Shown: positions 54,029 to 63,106 of the stretch, piece after piece | Layout of the letters: every line of letters starts with the position of its first letter | How positions within the stretch are numbered: the stretch's first letter is position 1 | From: Malus domestica | Taxonomy: Eukaryota; Streptophyta; Magnoliopsida; Rosales; Rosaceae | Assembly (NCBI RefSeq): GCF_042453785.1 | Contig: NC_091674.1 | Span: forward strand, 20,247,001 to 20,311,000 | DNA length: 64,000 nt | Reading direction: 5' to 3' | Notes under the pieces: model-generated | The model's database searches: none | What the model was told of the DNA's origin: nothing | What the model saw: the letters and a program-made list of their open reading frames with translations, nothing else | Made by a program: the position numbers and the translations under genes

Positions 54029-54258
54029 TCGACACGAAAAGCTATGTCGATTCTCTCTCAATTTTTCACACTCCACGGTGAATCTGCAAAATACACACAA
54101 AAACCCAGAAACTCAAAAGTCTCTCGCTCTCTCTCTGAGGAAATAAAGAAAAGCATTCTCTCTCTAAGAGGCGGTTCCAGTATTGCTTCCTTCTCCCGTT
54201 GTCGGTTTGAAGGATTGAGGGATGAAGAGATTAAAAAGAAACAATACTTAATAGAAAA

Positions 54259-54381
54259 ATGAGCAGCGGGGATGGTGATTCGATGGAAGTGGAGTACATA
54301 TGGAGACACCACAGGCACGGACCCAGAAAAAACCAGGGGACATCGGCTCTGGTCAGGCACATCAAAGCCCATATGCATCTC
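54259..54381 (+). pseudogene. Captured start of a PYL-type ABA receptor gene
   Basis: From ATG 54259 the frame contains EYIWRHHRHGPRKNQGTSAL and then VRHIKAHMHLV. This resembles the N-terminus of PYL8/PYL9-type abscisic acid receptors, where a RHH-H-P--NQC-SALVKHIKAP-HLVWS pattern occurs. It ends at the point corresponding to HLVW; the ligand pocket and gate loops are absent, so no receptor could be made. It begins at the host Met. Confidence 0.65.
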
Positions 54382-54538
54382 GTAAGCTCTCTCTCTCCTC
54401 ATCTCGGCGGAAATGGTGACTTGATAAACGACGCCAGAGCGGCCCATTCGATGACGTTGTAAAGAACTTCGCGCCAAGTCGAGAATCGACAGGTCGAGCT
54501 TCTTCTTCGTCTTAGCTCTCGTCCTCTCCGCTGCTGCC

Positions 54539-54600
54539 ATGCCACACGTCTCCGATTTTCAAATCCACATTAATGGTCAGCAAGCATTCTTTGTCCGTGA
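54539..54600 (+). pseudogene. Captured start of an NPH3/BTB-like gene (tentative)
   Basis: MPHVSDFQIHINGQQAFFVR resembles the beginning of plant NPH3-type BTB proteins, which open with a D-E---NG---FFV pattern. Only about 20 codons remain before the frame runs into the LRR-like segment. The preceding 54382-54538 is of unknown origin. Confidence 0.35.
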
Positions 54601-54822
54601 GGACCTCTCCTACAACAAAATCTCTGGGAAATTTCCAGTTGGTTTCACGAAAAGGGTTCCGGATAACTCCACTATTAATCTCCCTTTCAACAAACTTGAC
54701 CGGATCGATACCGGACTCGCGGCCTCTGTTCAGTCAGAAAACATATCAGTTTGCAGGAAACAATGAGCTCTGTAGGAAGCAATTGAAAACCCTCTGTCCC
54801 ATTCCTTCTACTCTGTCCACTT
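54600..54822 (+). pseudogene. Captured LRR receptor-like kinase segment
   Basis: The translation reads DLSYNKISGKFP, VPDNSTINL, then in a shifted frame LTGSIPDS, YQFAGNNELCRKQLKTLCPI. This is the last leucine-rich repeat and Cys-pair cap of LRR receptor kinases of the At4g34220/At2g23300 type, where NPELCGKPLKNLC-IPS follows the repeats. A frameshift lies near 54690. The membrane segment and kinase are absent. Confidence 0.7.
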
Positions 54823-55009
54823 GAAACATAAGGGATGAATAAGCCATTAAACTAGGGGATGAAGAAGCCAAATCTCTACTGTCCCGAGCTGTTTACTTGT
54901 CCAACATCAGAAGCAGGAGATCTGGTCTTTGCCATTTTCAGGAAGTTCCTCCACAAAAGGTCATCGGCGGGGAATTTCCAGAAGCAGGAGATTTGGTCTT
55001 TGCCGATGG

Positions 55010-55270
55010 GGGCAAACCTGATGGAGAAGCTCAAAGTCGTGGTCGTCGGCCTGGACCGGATCCAATTGGACGGTTTGGCCCCGCCAGAACCCGAGTCGAA
55101 GAGCTTGCCGATGGAGAAATCGGGATTGACAATGAAGGAAACGAAGAAACTGCTGAGGGTGGCCCAGCTGGAAGCCGTGAGATCAAAGCTTCAAGAAGTC
55201 CAGAAAATCTGGGTATTGTATCCGGAGTTTCGTTGGGATCTGCCGGGAAGGTTGCGCGGATCTGCCATGG
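55010..55270 (+). pseudogene. Captured mitochondrial calcium uniporter (MCU) segment
   Basis: The frame has LMEKLKVVVVGLDRIQLDGL, GLTMKETKKLLRVAQLEAV and VLYPEF; after a frameshift ICREGCAD follows. Plant MCU proteins have this order (MEKL---DRIRLDGL, L---E-RKLLR---LE--K-KL, YSEFLRIC-EGC) in the matrix N-terminal domain. The two transmembrane helices and the DIME selectivity motif are missing. A short duplicated stretch (GAAGCAGGAGATCTGGTCTT at 54909 and 54982) precedes it. Confidence 0.65.
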
Positions 55271-55343
55271 ATCCACCAACTATCAGACTAGGAACCTAGG
55301 GTTAGGGTTTTGCGCGCTCAAGGTTCAAGTTCTAGCTGCAACA

Positions 55344-55430
55344 ATGGCCAGGTGCAGAAGCCGAAGCAGAAGCTACAGCCCTCGTCGGCGCAGTCGGACT
55401 CCGTCTTGCGGACGCAAGCAGCACTCTGCC
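55344..55430 (+). pseudogene. Captured start of an SR splicing factor gene
   Basis: From ATG 55344 the frame reads MARCRSRSRSYSPRRRSRTP and continues basic, like the arginine/serine-rich N-terminus of SC35-like (SCL28-type) SR proteins. The RNA-recognition motif is absent. The following 55430-55680 is GC-richer than the element around it and may be more captured sequence of unknown origin. Confidence 0.55.
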
Positions 55431-55949
55431 ATTCTCTCACTGCCGGTCACTCTCACGCTCACCGGAAAGTACGATCTCACCATCACAGACCCTTTTCTGA
55501 AAGGAACAGCTGGTTTGATGGTCCGCGACAAATGTCTCTGGCGAGGTCTCGGTACTCACCTTCAAAGACAACAGAAGCGCGACGAGCTCCGGGGAGCCGC
55601 GCTGGCGAGAGGACAACTCTTGCTGCTAGTGGCCCTGAAAGCTGCTTTTTGACTTTCCAGAAGATGCTGTAAAGACAAGTCATGCCCCCGCCACTTGCAA
55701 TTTGCAAAGTAAAGCAAAGTAAAGAGAACTTCACTTTACTTTTGTCTGCCATCTGCAAAGGCTAATGCACTTGGACCTCAGCAAGAGAATAATAAATGCA
55801 GTGCGGTGGAAAAGAGAAAAAATAAAAGCAGAAAGCAAAAGAGAAAGCAAAAGCAAGGAATAAACATTCTACCAGAATGATGTAATTTATTATCTTTCGG
55901 AGACATATGTATAAACCCCATCAGTGGGTAATATGTATAAACCCATCAG

Positions 55950-55954
<5 letters not shown>

Positions 55955-55984
<30 letters not shown>
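55955..55984. repeat. Poly(A) run inside element A
   Basis: About 28 consecutive adenines between AGAGGGT and GGAAAAGCCC. Element B has the matching run (poly(T) on the plus strand, about 60259-60283) at the same place. Confidence 0.95.
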
Positions 55985-55986
<2 letters not shown>

Positions 55987-56094
55987 AAAAGCCCAAAACA
56001 AATGGGCTGACATGTTGTGGAAGGCGAAGACCCATAAGCCCAAAATAGCACCAACTAGGTGATCAAAAGTACGCCCAGTACTCCAAATTATACA

Positions 56095-56430
56095 TGAGCA
56101 TTACTCATGTCATTCATACATAAACATTCATGACCATCATACATAAACATTCATGACCATCATTCATAACAACATCCATGACCATCACTCATGTCAACAT
56201 TCATGAGCATCACTCGTGACAACATCCATGAGCATCATTCATGTTAATCAACATAAACATTCATGAGCCTCATTCATGTCAATCAACATAAACATTCATG
56301 AGCATCATTCATGTCAATCAACATAAACATTCATGAGCATCACTCATGTCAATCAGCCTCAAAAGCTTCATTTACAGAGCTCCAGCTTCAAAGCTTCACT
56401 TGCAAAGCTTCACTTACAAAGCTTCAGTGC
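56095..56430. repeat. Minisatellites in the shared 3' region of element A
   Basis: Repeated units of about 30-35 bp built from CATTCATGAGCATCA and TCATGTCAATCAACATAAA, followed by an AAAGCTTCA-type repeat (56366-56425). Element B has both arrays inverted at 59637-59960. Confidence 0.9.
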
Positions 56431-56614
56431 AGGGTATACAAATACCACATCCGAACAACCGCCACTTCGGCCCATACATGGATTCAATTTGAAGTCTCCA
56501 GCCAACAGACTCTATTGACCGAAGACTTGGGGGACTACATTATGTACCATATATTGGGCCTCAACTGGGCCTCATAAAAAATACTTGGGGGACTTAACCC
56601 ATTACTTATGTATT

Positions 56615-56845
56615 GATGAGCGAGCCCTTATTCTATAAAAGGGACTTCCTCACTTTCATTAGAGAGCACCCATCATTTATGTACTGAGGAGCGAGCCCTT
56701 ATTCTATAAAAGGGACTCCCTCACCACCATTAGAGAGCATCGCCGCCTACTGAGCAACCGCCTCGCCGCGATCATCAACTCTAGCCCATCATTTATGTAT
56801 TGAGGAGCGAGCCCTTATTCTATAAAAGGGACTCACTCACCTTCA
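56615..56845 (+). repeat. Three repeats of the LTR core-promoter module (element A)
   Basis: GAGCGAGCCCTTATTCTATAAAAGGGACT occurs, in pieces, three times with TATAAAA at 56634, 56705 and 56821. Each resembles the LTR region around 53740-53765 (TCCTTATTCTATAAAAGGAC). Confidence 0.85.
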
Positions 56846-57039
56846 ATGCCACAAGCTGAGCCAACCAAAGCAACATAAGCCACAAGCCGAGCAGCCTCGC
56901 AACGTGTGCTACTTCTAGTTGAGCGTCATTTCAGATTGAGCACTGCCTCATATCGAGCATCAGTTCAAGACAGTATCTAGTTACTTCGGCCCACACATGG
57001 ACTGAATTTCAAGTCTCCAGCCAAAAGACTCTCTTGACT

Positions 57040-57057
57040 GAAGACTTGGGGGACTAC
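57040..57057 (+). other. Polypurine tract of element A
   Basis: GAAGACTTGGGGGACTAC lies immediately before the 3' LTR. The same sequence in inverse lies after 58923 in element B. Confidence 0.75.
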
Positions 57058-57437
57058 TGTTTATACCATATTTAGGGCCTCCGTATTTAGACCTCGTATA
57101 AATACTCGGGGGACTCAAATGTAATTATGCAATAAGGGAAGGGGCAAATATGTAATAAGTGAAGAGTCCTTATTCTATAAAAGGACTCCTCATCCTCACA
57201 ATTAGGGGGAGGCCAATTCCTAGGCCTGAGATCCCCTCTCTCACCCTCAGAAGCCTCATCATATCCCCTAAGCTCTAAGCTCTCTCTCCCTCTTCCACAT
57301 AGAAATATAATACAATCAGTGTGGACGTAGCCCAAACCTTGGGGTGAACCACGATAACTCTTGTGTTATTTACATTTCATGCAGATTCACGGTCGGATTT
57401 ACGTTGTACCAAGACCATCCGGTTTTGTGCATCAACA
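57058..57437 (+). repeat. 3' LTR of element A
   Basis: 380 bp. By direct reading it differs from the 5' LTR only at two adjacent bases (GATAACTCTT versus GATACATCTT). Confidence 0.95.
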
Positions 57438-57567
57438 AATTATATTAATCTAAAAAGAAATCACAATATAAAAAATTATTTAATTTATATTAATACTGAA
57501 ATATGAGTACAATTATACTGAACCTGAATAAAAAAATTATTATTGCTGGAACACGGTCTCTAAGTAC

Positions 57568-57790
57568 GAGAAATTTTTAGGTGTTCCCGTCACCCCACAT
57601 CACCATGGACACTTCGTGTACCCATCCAATCAGGGGATGCCACGTTTCCCATTAAAGAACCTTTCTGATTTATTTTTTAAGAAAATCAATTAAACAAACA
57701 CTTTAATGCGAAACATGGCATCCCCTGATTGGATGGGTACACCAAGTGTGATGGTGATGTGGGGGTGACGGGAACACCTAAAAATTTCTC
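57568..57790. mobile_element. Hairpin MITE with 8-bp TSD
   Basis: 223 bp. Perfect inverted ends start GAGAAATTTTTAGGTGTTCC, pairing continues through CCCATCCAATCAGGGGATGCCA, and a short AT-rich loop lies in the centre. CTAAGTAC is duplicated (57560-57567, 57791-57798), suggesting hAT. Confidence 0.85.
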
Positions 57791-58316
57791 CTAAGTACTC
57801 TATCTCCAACCATTGTTGTCTGGAAGACGTCCCCTTGCAGGCTGAGAGCTAGATGAGGAAAATCACCCAACCATAAGCTTACCGGTTAGTCATATTTGCA
57901 CTCGATTTCTAGTGTAAATAAAAAAGGGAAAATTAGAATATCCTATGGTTTTTCTATATCATTTAGATTAAACATATGTGCCTTTTTAAAATTTAATTAA
58001 GGGTAAAAGATTGTTTACTACCCTCATGTTTCGTGATTTTTAACATTTAGTACATCAAGTTTTTTTCGTCTCAGATTCATACTTAAAGTGTAAATTTTGG
58101 GACAGTTTCATACATCCGTTAGTCAAACTGTTAAATCTGCCGTTAATTGTGACGTGGTGCCCATGTGGTCAATGATTGGGCGTCACGTGTCATCCACGTT
58201 TTTTTTTCTTTCTTCTTCCTTCTTCTTCCTCCGGCTGCAACTTTTTTTTTTCTTCCTCATTCTCCTTCTTCCTTCCCCTTCTTCCCCTTCTTCCTCATTC
58301 CTCCAAATCTGGGGAA

Positions 58317-58380
58317 GTTTTCTTCTTCTTCTTCTTCTTCTTCTTCTTCTTCTTCTTCTTCTTCTTCTTCTTCTTCTTCC
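58317..58380. repeat. (TTC)n microsatellite
   Basis: About 20 uninterrupted TTC units in the left arm of the foldback element. Confidence 0.95.
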
Positions 58381-58612
58381 AGATTTAGTTTTTTTTTTCT
58401 TCTTCTTTTTTCTTCTTCCTCCTCCTTCTTTCTCCGACTGCAACTTTTTTTTTTCTTCTTCTGCTTCTTCCTCTGACTGCAACTTTTTTTTCTTCCTCCT
58501 TGTTCTCCTTCTTCCTTCCTCCTTCTTCCTTCCCTTTCTTCTCCTTCTTCCTTCTTCTTCTTTCTCCTTCTTCTTCTTCTTCTTCTTCATCTTCCTAAAA
58601 AAAAGAAAAAAT

Positions 58613-58923
58613 TGTTGATGCACAAAACCGGAGGTCTTGGAACAATGTAAATCCGACCGTGAATCTGCATGTAATGTAAATAACACAAGATTGGGCTACG
58701 TCCACACTGATTGTATTTATTTGAGAGAGAGAGAGCTCTGAGAGTGAGAACGTTGAGAGAGGGTGAGAGGGCCTAAGAATTGGCCTCCCCTAATTGTGAG
58801 GGTGATGGGTCCTTTTATAGAATAAGGACTCCTCACTTATTACATATTTTCCTCTTCCTTTATCACATAATTACATTTAAGTCTCTCGAGTATTTATACG
58901 AGGCCTTAAATATGGTATAAACA
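58613..58923 (-). repeat. 3' LTR of element B
   Basis: 311 bp. Relative to the other LTR it lacks about 24 bp (the GTATCGTGGTTCACCCC stretch) and about 12 bp near the end, so B is older than A. Confidence 0.92.
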
Positions 58924-59142
58924 GTAGTCCCCCAAGTCTTCAGTCAAGAGAGTCTTTTGGCTGGAGACTTGAAATTCAGTCCATGTGTGAGCCAAAGTAA
59001 CTAGATGCTGTCTTGAACTGATGCTCGATATGAGGCAGTGCTCAATCTGAAATGACGCTCAACTAGAAGTAGCACGCTGCGAGGCTGCTCGGCTCGTGGC
59101 TTATGTTGCCTTGGTTGGCTCAGCTTGCGGCGTTTGAAGGTG

Positions 59143-59450
59143 AGGGAATCCCTTTTATAGAATAGGGGCTCGCTCCTCAATACATGAATAATGGGCTAGA
59201 GTTAATGCTCTCTAATGATGGTGAAGGAGTCCCTTTTATAGAATAATGGCTCGTTCCTCAATACATAAATGATGGGCTAGAGTTGATGCTCGTGGCGAGG
59301 CGGTTGCTCAGTAGGCGGCGATGCTCTCTAATGGTGGTGAGGGAGTCCCTTTTATAAAATAAGGGCTCGCTCCTCAATACATAAATAATGGGTGCTCTCT
59401 AATGAAAGTGAGGGAGTCCCTTTTATAGAATAATGGCTCGCTCCTCAATA
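59143..59450 (-). repeat. Four repeats of the LTR core-promoter module (element B)
   Basis: The inverse of the module in element A occurs four times, with TATAAAA-type sites on the minus strand at about 59159, 59240, 59356 and 59427. The LTR itself has the same motif at about 58819. Confidence 0.85.
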
Positions 59451-59636
59451 CATAAGTAATGGGCTAAGTCCCCTAAGTATTTTTCATGAGGCCTAATTGG
59501 GGCCCAATATATGATACATAATGTAGTCCCCCAAGTCTTCGGTCGTCTGTTGGCTGAAGACTTCAAATTGAATCTATATATGGGCCAAAATGGCGCTTGT
59601 TCGGAGGCGGTATTTGTATACCCTGCACTGAAGCCG

Positions 59637-59960
59637 TGTAAGTAAAGCTTTGTAAGTGAAGTTTTGTAAGTGAAGTTTTGAAGATCGAACTCTGTAAATG
59701 AAGCTTTTGAAGCTAGAGCTTTTGTAAATGAAGCTTTTGAAGTTGTAGCTCTGTAAATGAAGCTTTTGAAGCTAGAGCTTTTGTAAACGAAGCTTTTGAA
59801 GCTGATTGACATGAGTGATGCTCATGAATGTTTGATTGACATGAGTGATGCTCATGGATGTTGACATGAGTGATGCTCATGAATGTTTATTTATGATTGA
59901 TATGAGTAATGCTCATGAATGTTTATGTATGATTGACATGAGTAATACTCATGTATAATA
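59637..59960. repeat. Minisatellites in element B
   Basis: GAAGCTTTTGAAG/TGTAAATGAAG units (59637-59812) and ATTGACATGAGTGATGCTCA units (59805-59960), the inverse of those in element A. Confidence 0.9.
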
Positions 59961-60635
59961 TGAAGTACTGGACGTACTTTTGATCACCTAGTTAGTGGTA
60001 ATATTGGCAGGTTGCCGAATATTTGTGGAGTACTGGGCGTATTTTTTATCACCTGGTTGGTGGTAATAGCGGCAGGTTGCCGAATAATTGTGAAGTACTA
60101 GGCGTACTTTTGATCACCTGGTTGGTGGTAATAGCGGCAGGTTGTCGAATAATTGTGGAGTACTGAGCGTACTTTTGATCGCCTGGTTAGAGCTATTTTG
60201 GGCTCATGGGCATTCGCCCTCTATACAACATTCCAGCCTTATTTATTTTGGGCTTTGCCCCTTTTTTTTTTTTTTTTTTTTTTATACCCTCTGATAGGGT
60301 TTGTACAGATATCTCCGAAAGATACGAAAAATAAATTACATCATTCAAAAATAAGGAAAGTAAATCACATCATTCTGGTAAGTTGTTTATTCCTTGCTTT
60401 TGCTTTTCTCTTTTCCCCAGCACATTTCTTTTGCTTTTGTGTTTTCTCTGCAACTTTGAAACTTGCCTCGCTTGAACCGACGAATAGGGGTGACAGCTTG
60501 CACCTCCCTTTTTTGCTTTTGTCATTCTCTTTTTTCTTTCTCAGAAAATAATTTCACATGGCATTACCCTTTTGCTTTCTCCCATCCATGACACCGCTAG
60601 CACAGCTTTCTCCTTTTGCTTTCTTTAATTTTTCA

Positions 60636-60974
60636 ATTAACCACTTTCTGCTTTTGCTTCTTCTTCGGCTTTTCTCCATCTCCATGAACCACTAGAATAT
60701 CGATTAAGCGGTGCAGAAACAGCAGCAAGCTAGCAACATTGCAGTTCTGCCTTGACGCCATCATCAAGTAGATACTGTTCTGTTGTATGAACATGTAGCT
60801 GACACCATTGTCGTACACCACTGGATCTTAGGATTACAGATTGCCTTCTTTTTCGATGAACTTGGTGAAGAAGCGTTTGGCCTGAACAGCAGAGACATCG
60901 TCATGGTAGTCGCATCAAATCAAAACTCTTCCTTTGATGTCGAGCAGAAAAAGCACCGAGGCGGCACCGGCCAT
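60636..60974 (-). pseudogene. Captured start of an AP-1 complex mu subunit gene
   Basis: From the ATG at 60974 (minus) the frame reads MAGAASVLFLLDIKGRVLI, a stop, CDYHDDVSAVQAKRFFTKFI, two more stops, then VVYDNGVSYMFIQQNSIYLM and MASRQNCNVASLLLFLHRLI, almost identical to the N-terminal longin-like part of plant AP-1 mu (AP1M) proteins. About 105 codons are kept without any intron-like gap. The rest of the subunit, including the cargo-binding domain, is absent, and the frame runs on into Lys-rich element sequence. AP-1 mu recognises sorting signals in clathrin coats at the trans-Golgi network; this copy is not functional. Confidence 0.88.
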
Positions 60975-60999
60975 CAGACTGAAGATCAAGAGAGTTGAA

Positions 61000-61445
61000 T
61001 CCGACCCAGTTGTCAATACACCCCCCAAAGATTTGAATCTGACCCACTTGTGCTCAGCATGGCGGAATCGGCGGTGAAACTAGAGGCTTGGGGTCCCTGG
61101 CGGAGGAGTCAGCGACTGTACGGAGGAAAGTGACCAAGATGCCAAGGCCCATGTCAATTTGCCTGCAAGCGACTTGGTTGTTGGACGTGGTGGGCAAGAA
61201 GAAATAAAGGGGGTCAAGGAAAAAGCCGGCGATGCATATGATAAAGAAGATGTGGTTCCATTAGGTCACAGGTGCAAGAAGATCATCAGCATGAGTATCC
61301 TTGAAGTCGCTGCGTTTTGCCTTGCAAATCGGAGTCCGATAAGCTGGAGAGAGAAGAAGAAGAGTCGGTCCTCGGCCTGGGATTGGGTTTGAATTCCAAA
61401 GACTGGGTTCGAATTTGAAGCGTCCTCCATGGTTTTGAAGCTTCA
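61000..61445 (-). other. Unidentified cargo-like segment of element B
   Basis: This part is GC-richer than the element's repeats and absent from element A, so it is probably also acquired. The frames (for example SSSSLSSLSDSDLQGKTQRL on the minus strand) match no family I recognise. Confidence 0.35.
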
Positions 61446-61668
61446 AATTTCAAAACCCTCGATCTTGACGAATGCTGAGAGACCTCCATCTTTTAGGCCC
61501 TGTGTTGTAGTGTTGTAATAGTATGATGGTGACAGGTGTAGTAGCTAGATTCACGATGCTGCGGTGTTGTTTAGTTTTTCCAGATTTTGCAGATTCATGG
61601 TGGAGGTATGAAAAATTAAGATAGAACCGACATAATTTTTTGTGTCGTTTCCCACAGACGGCGCCAAA

Positions 61669-62014
61669 TGTTGATGCACAAAACCGAAGGTCTTGGAACA
61701 ACGTAAATCCGACCGTGAATCTGCATGTAATGTAAATAACACAAGATGTATCGTGGTTCACCCCAAGGTTTGGGCTACATCCACACTGATTGTATTTATT
61801 TGAGGGAGAGACAGCTCTGAGAGTGAGAGCGTTGAGAGAAGGTGAGAGGGCCAAGGAATTGGCCTCCCGTAATTGTGAGGGTGATGGGTCTTTTATAGAA
61901 TAAGGACTCCTCACTTATTACATATTTGCCCCTTCCTTTATCACATAATTACATTTAAGTCCCTCGAGTATTTATACGAGGTCTAAATATGAGGTCCTAA
62001 ATATGGTATAAACA
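61669..62014 (-). repeat. 5' LTR of element B
   Basis: 346 bp, beginning TGTTTATACC on the minus strand and similar along its length to the LTRs of element A. Confidence 0.92.
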
Positions 62015-62984
62015 AAAATAAATAAATAAAACCTTCATCTTCCCCAGATTCGGAGGAAGAAGAAGAAGAAGAAGGAAGAAGGTGGAAGAAAAAAAAAGAG
62101 TTGCAGTCGGAGGAAGAAGAAGAAGAAGAAGGAAGAAGAAGGAGGAAGAAGAAAAAATAAAAAATAAAAAAAAATAAAACCGAATTTGGGCAGATTCGAG
62201 AGGAAGAAGAAGAAAAAACAAACTTCCCCAGATTTAGAGGAAGAAGAAAAAGAAGGAGAAGGAGAAGGAGAAGGAAGAATAAGGAAGAAAGGGAATAAAG
62301 GGAAGAAAGGGAAGGAAGGAGGAAGGAAGAAGGAGAAGGAGAAAGAAAAAAAAAGTTGCAGTCAGAGGAAGAAGAAGAAGAAGAAGAAGAAGGAAGAAGA
62401 AAGAAAAAAAAAACGTGGATAACACGTGGCGCCCAGTCATTGTCCACATGGGCGCCACGTCACAATTAACGGCAGATTTAACAGTTTGACTAACGAATGT
62501 ATGAAACTGTCCTAAAATTTACACTTTAGGTATGAATCTGAGACGAAAAAAACTTGATGTACTAAATGTTGAAAACCACGAAACATGAGGGTAGTAAACA
62601 GTCTTTTACCCTTTAATTAAAGTGCTTTGATCAATAGTCACCTCTATTTTTTAAAATTAAAATAATTTTTGAATTTATCCTTTTATCTGCATGATGCATT
62701 TTTTTTATTTAGTGGAGATATTAGTAATTAAACTATATTTTCTCTTCTTCCAAATATGTTTTTTTTTTGTTATGCAAACATTTGATATTATTTCTTTTTC
62801 CAAATGGTTTTTTCTTTTTCAAATAGTTGGTGATCAACATAAAAGCTCGTGTAATTTTTTCAATTTGTTTGTGAAATTATATTTTTTTTTGCTGTTTTTT
62901 TAAGTATAGTTGTTGATGAATTATTATTATGTACAATACATTATGTATATATTATTTGCGGATACGTTTGAATTTACAAAAATC

Positions 62985-63106
62985 ATTAATTGGTACGTTT
63001 ATTTGCAATTTTGGTACGTTTGATTTTATACATATTGTTAATATTGGTACCTTATTTTTATTTTGGTACGTTTTATTTTGTACATATTTTGTATTGGTAC
63101 GTTTAT
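62985..63106. repeat. Degenerate short repeats with TTGGTACGTTT
   Basis: Five occurrences of TTGGTACGTTT or TTGGTACCTTA are spaced 20-40 bp apart in T-rich DNA, ending at the LTR at 63107. The rest of 62621-62984 is AT-rich without a recognised feature. Confidence 0.7.

Larger units (their letters stand above)
53629..57437 (+). mobile_element. LTR retrotransposon A with captured host gene pieces
   Basis: 3,809 bp with 380-bp LTRs, primer-binding site, polypurine tract and target duplication AATTA (53624-53628, 57438-57442). No gag or pol similarity was found in any frame, so it must be moved by another element. The first half of the interior (54259-55680) is a string of host-gene-like segments. 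The second half (about 55860-57057) is shared with element B and consists of a poly(A) run, minisatellite and promoter-like repeats. The LTRs differ at 2 of 380 positions. Confidence 0.93.
58613..62014 (-). mobile_element. LTR retrotransposon B, relative of element A
   Basis: 3,402 bp inserted in the foldback element with target duplication AAAAT (58608-58612, 62015-62019). Minus strand: primer-binding site at 61651-61668, polypurine tract just right of 58923. LTRs (58613-58923 and 61669-62014), poly(A) run, minisatellites and promoter-like repeats match element A, but the 5' half of the interior carries other host sequence. No gag or pol was found. Confidence 0.92.
58001..62611. mobile_element. 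Foldback Mutator-type element, split by element B
   Basis: The left arm (58001-58612) and right arm (62020-62611) are inverted copies beginning GGGTAAAAGATTGTTTACTA and ending in its complement. TTTAATTAA (9 bp) is duplicated at 57992-58000 and 62612-62620. Outer arms are about 200 bp of unique sequence (with GTGACGTGG, ACGTGTCATCCACG); inner arms are long TTC/TCT-rich tracts that give Lys/Arg-rich or Ser/Phe-rich junk frames. Without element B and one copy of its target duplication the element would be about 1.2 kb. No transposase. Confidence 0.88.

Noticed and set aside
54058-54540. 160-codon minus-strand frame in element A
   Set aside because: It crosses several unrelated captured pieces and the leader of the element. 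A real antisense fragment at 54382-54538 remains possible but could not be identified.
55310-55672. Chimeric frames of element A as a new functional gene
   Set aside because: Joined frames exist, but every recognised domain is incomplete and the pieces change frame. No evidence of selection can be read from one sequence.
58183-58686. Lys/Arg/Glu-rich minus-strand frame
   Set aside because: Low-complexity product of the (TTC)n tract in the foldback arm, running into the LTR of element B. The frames at 58097-58618 and 61983-62458 have the same cause.
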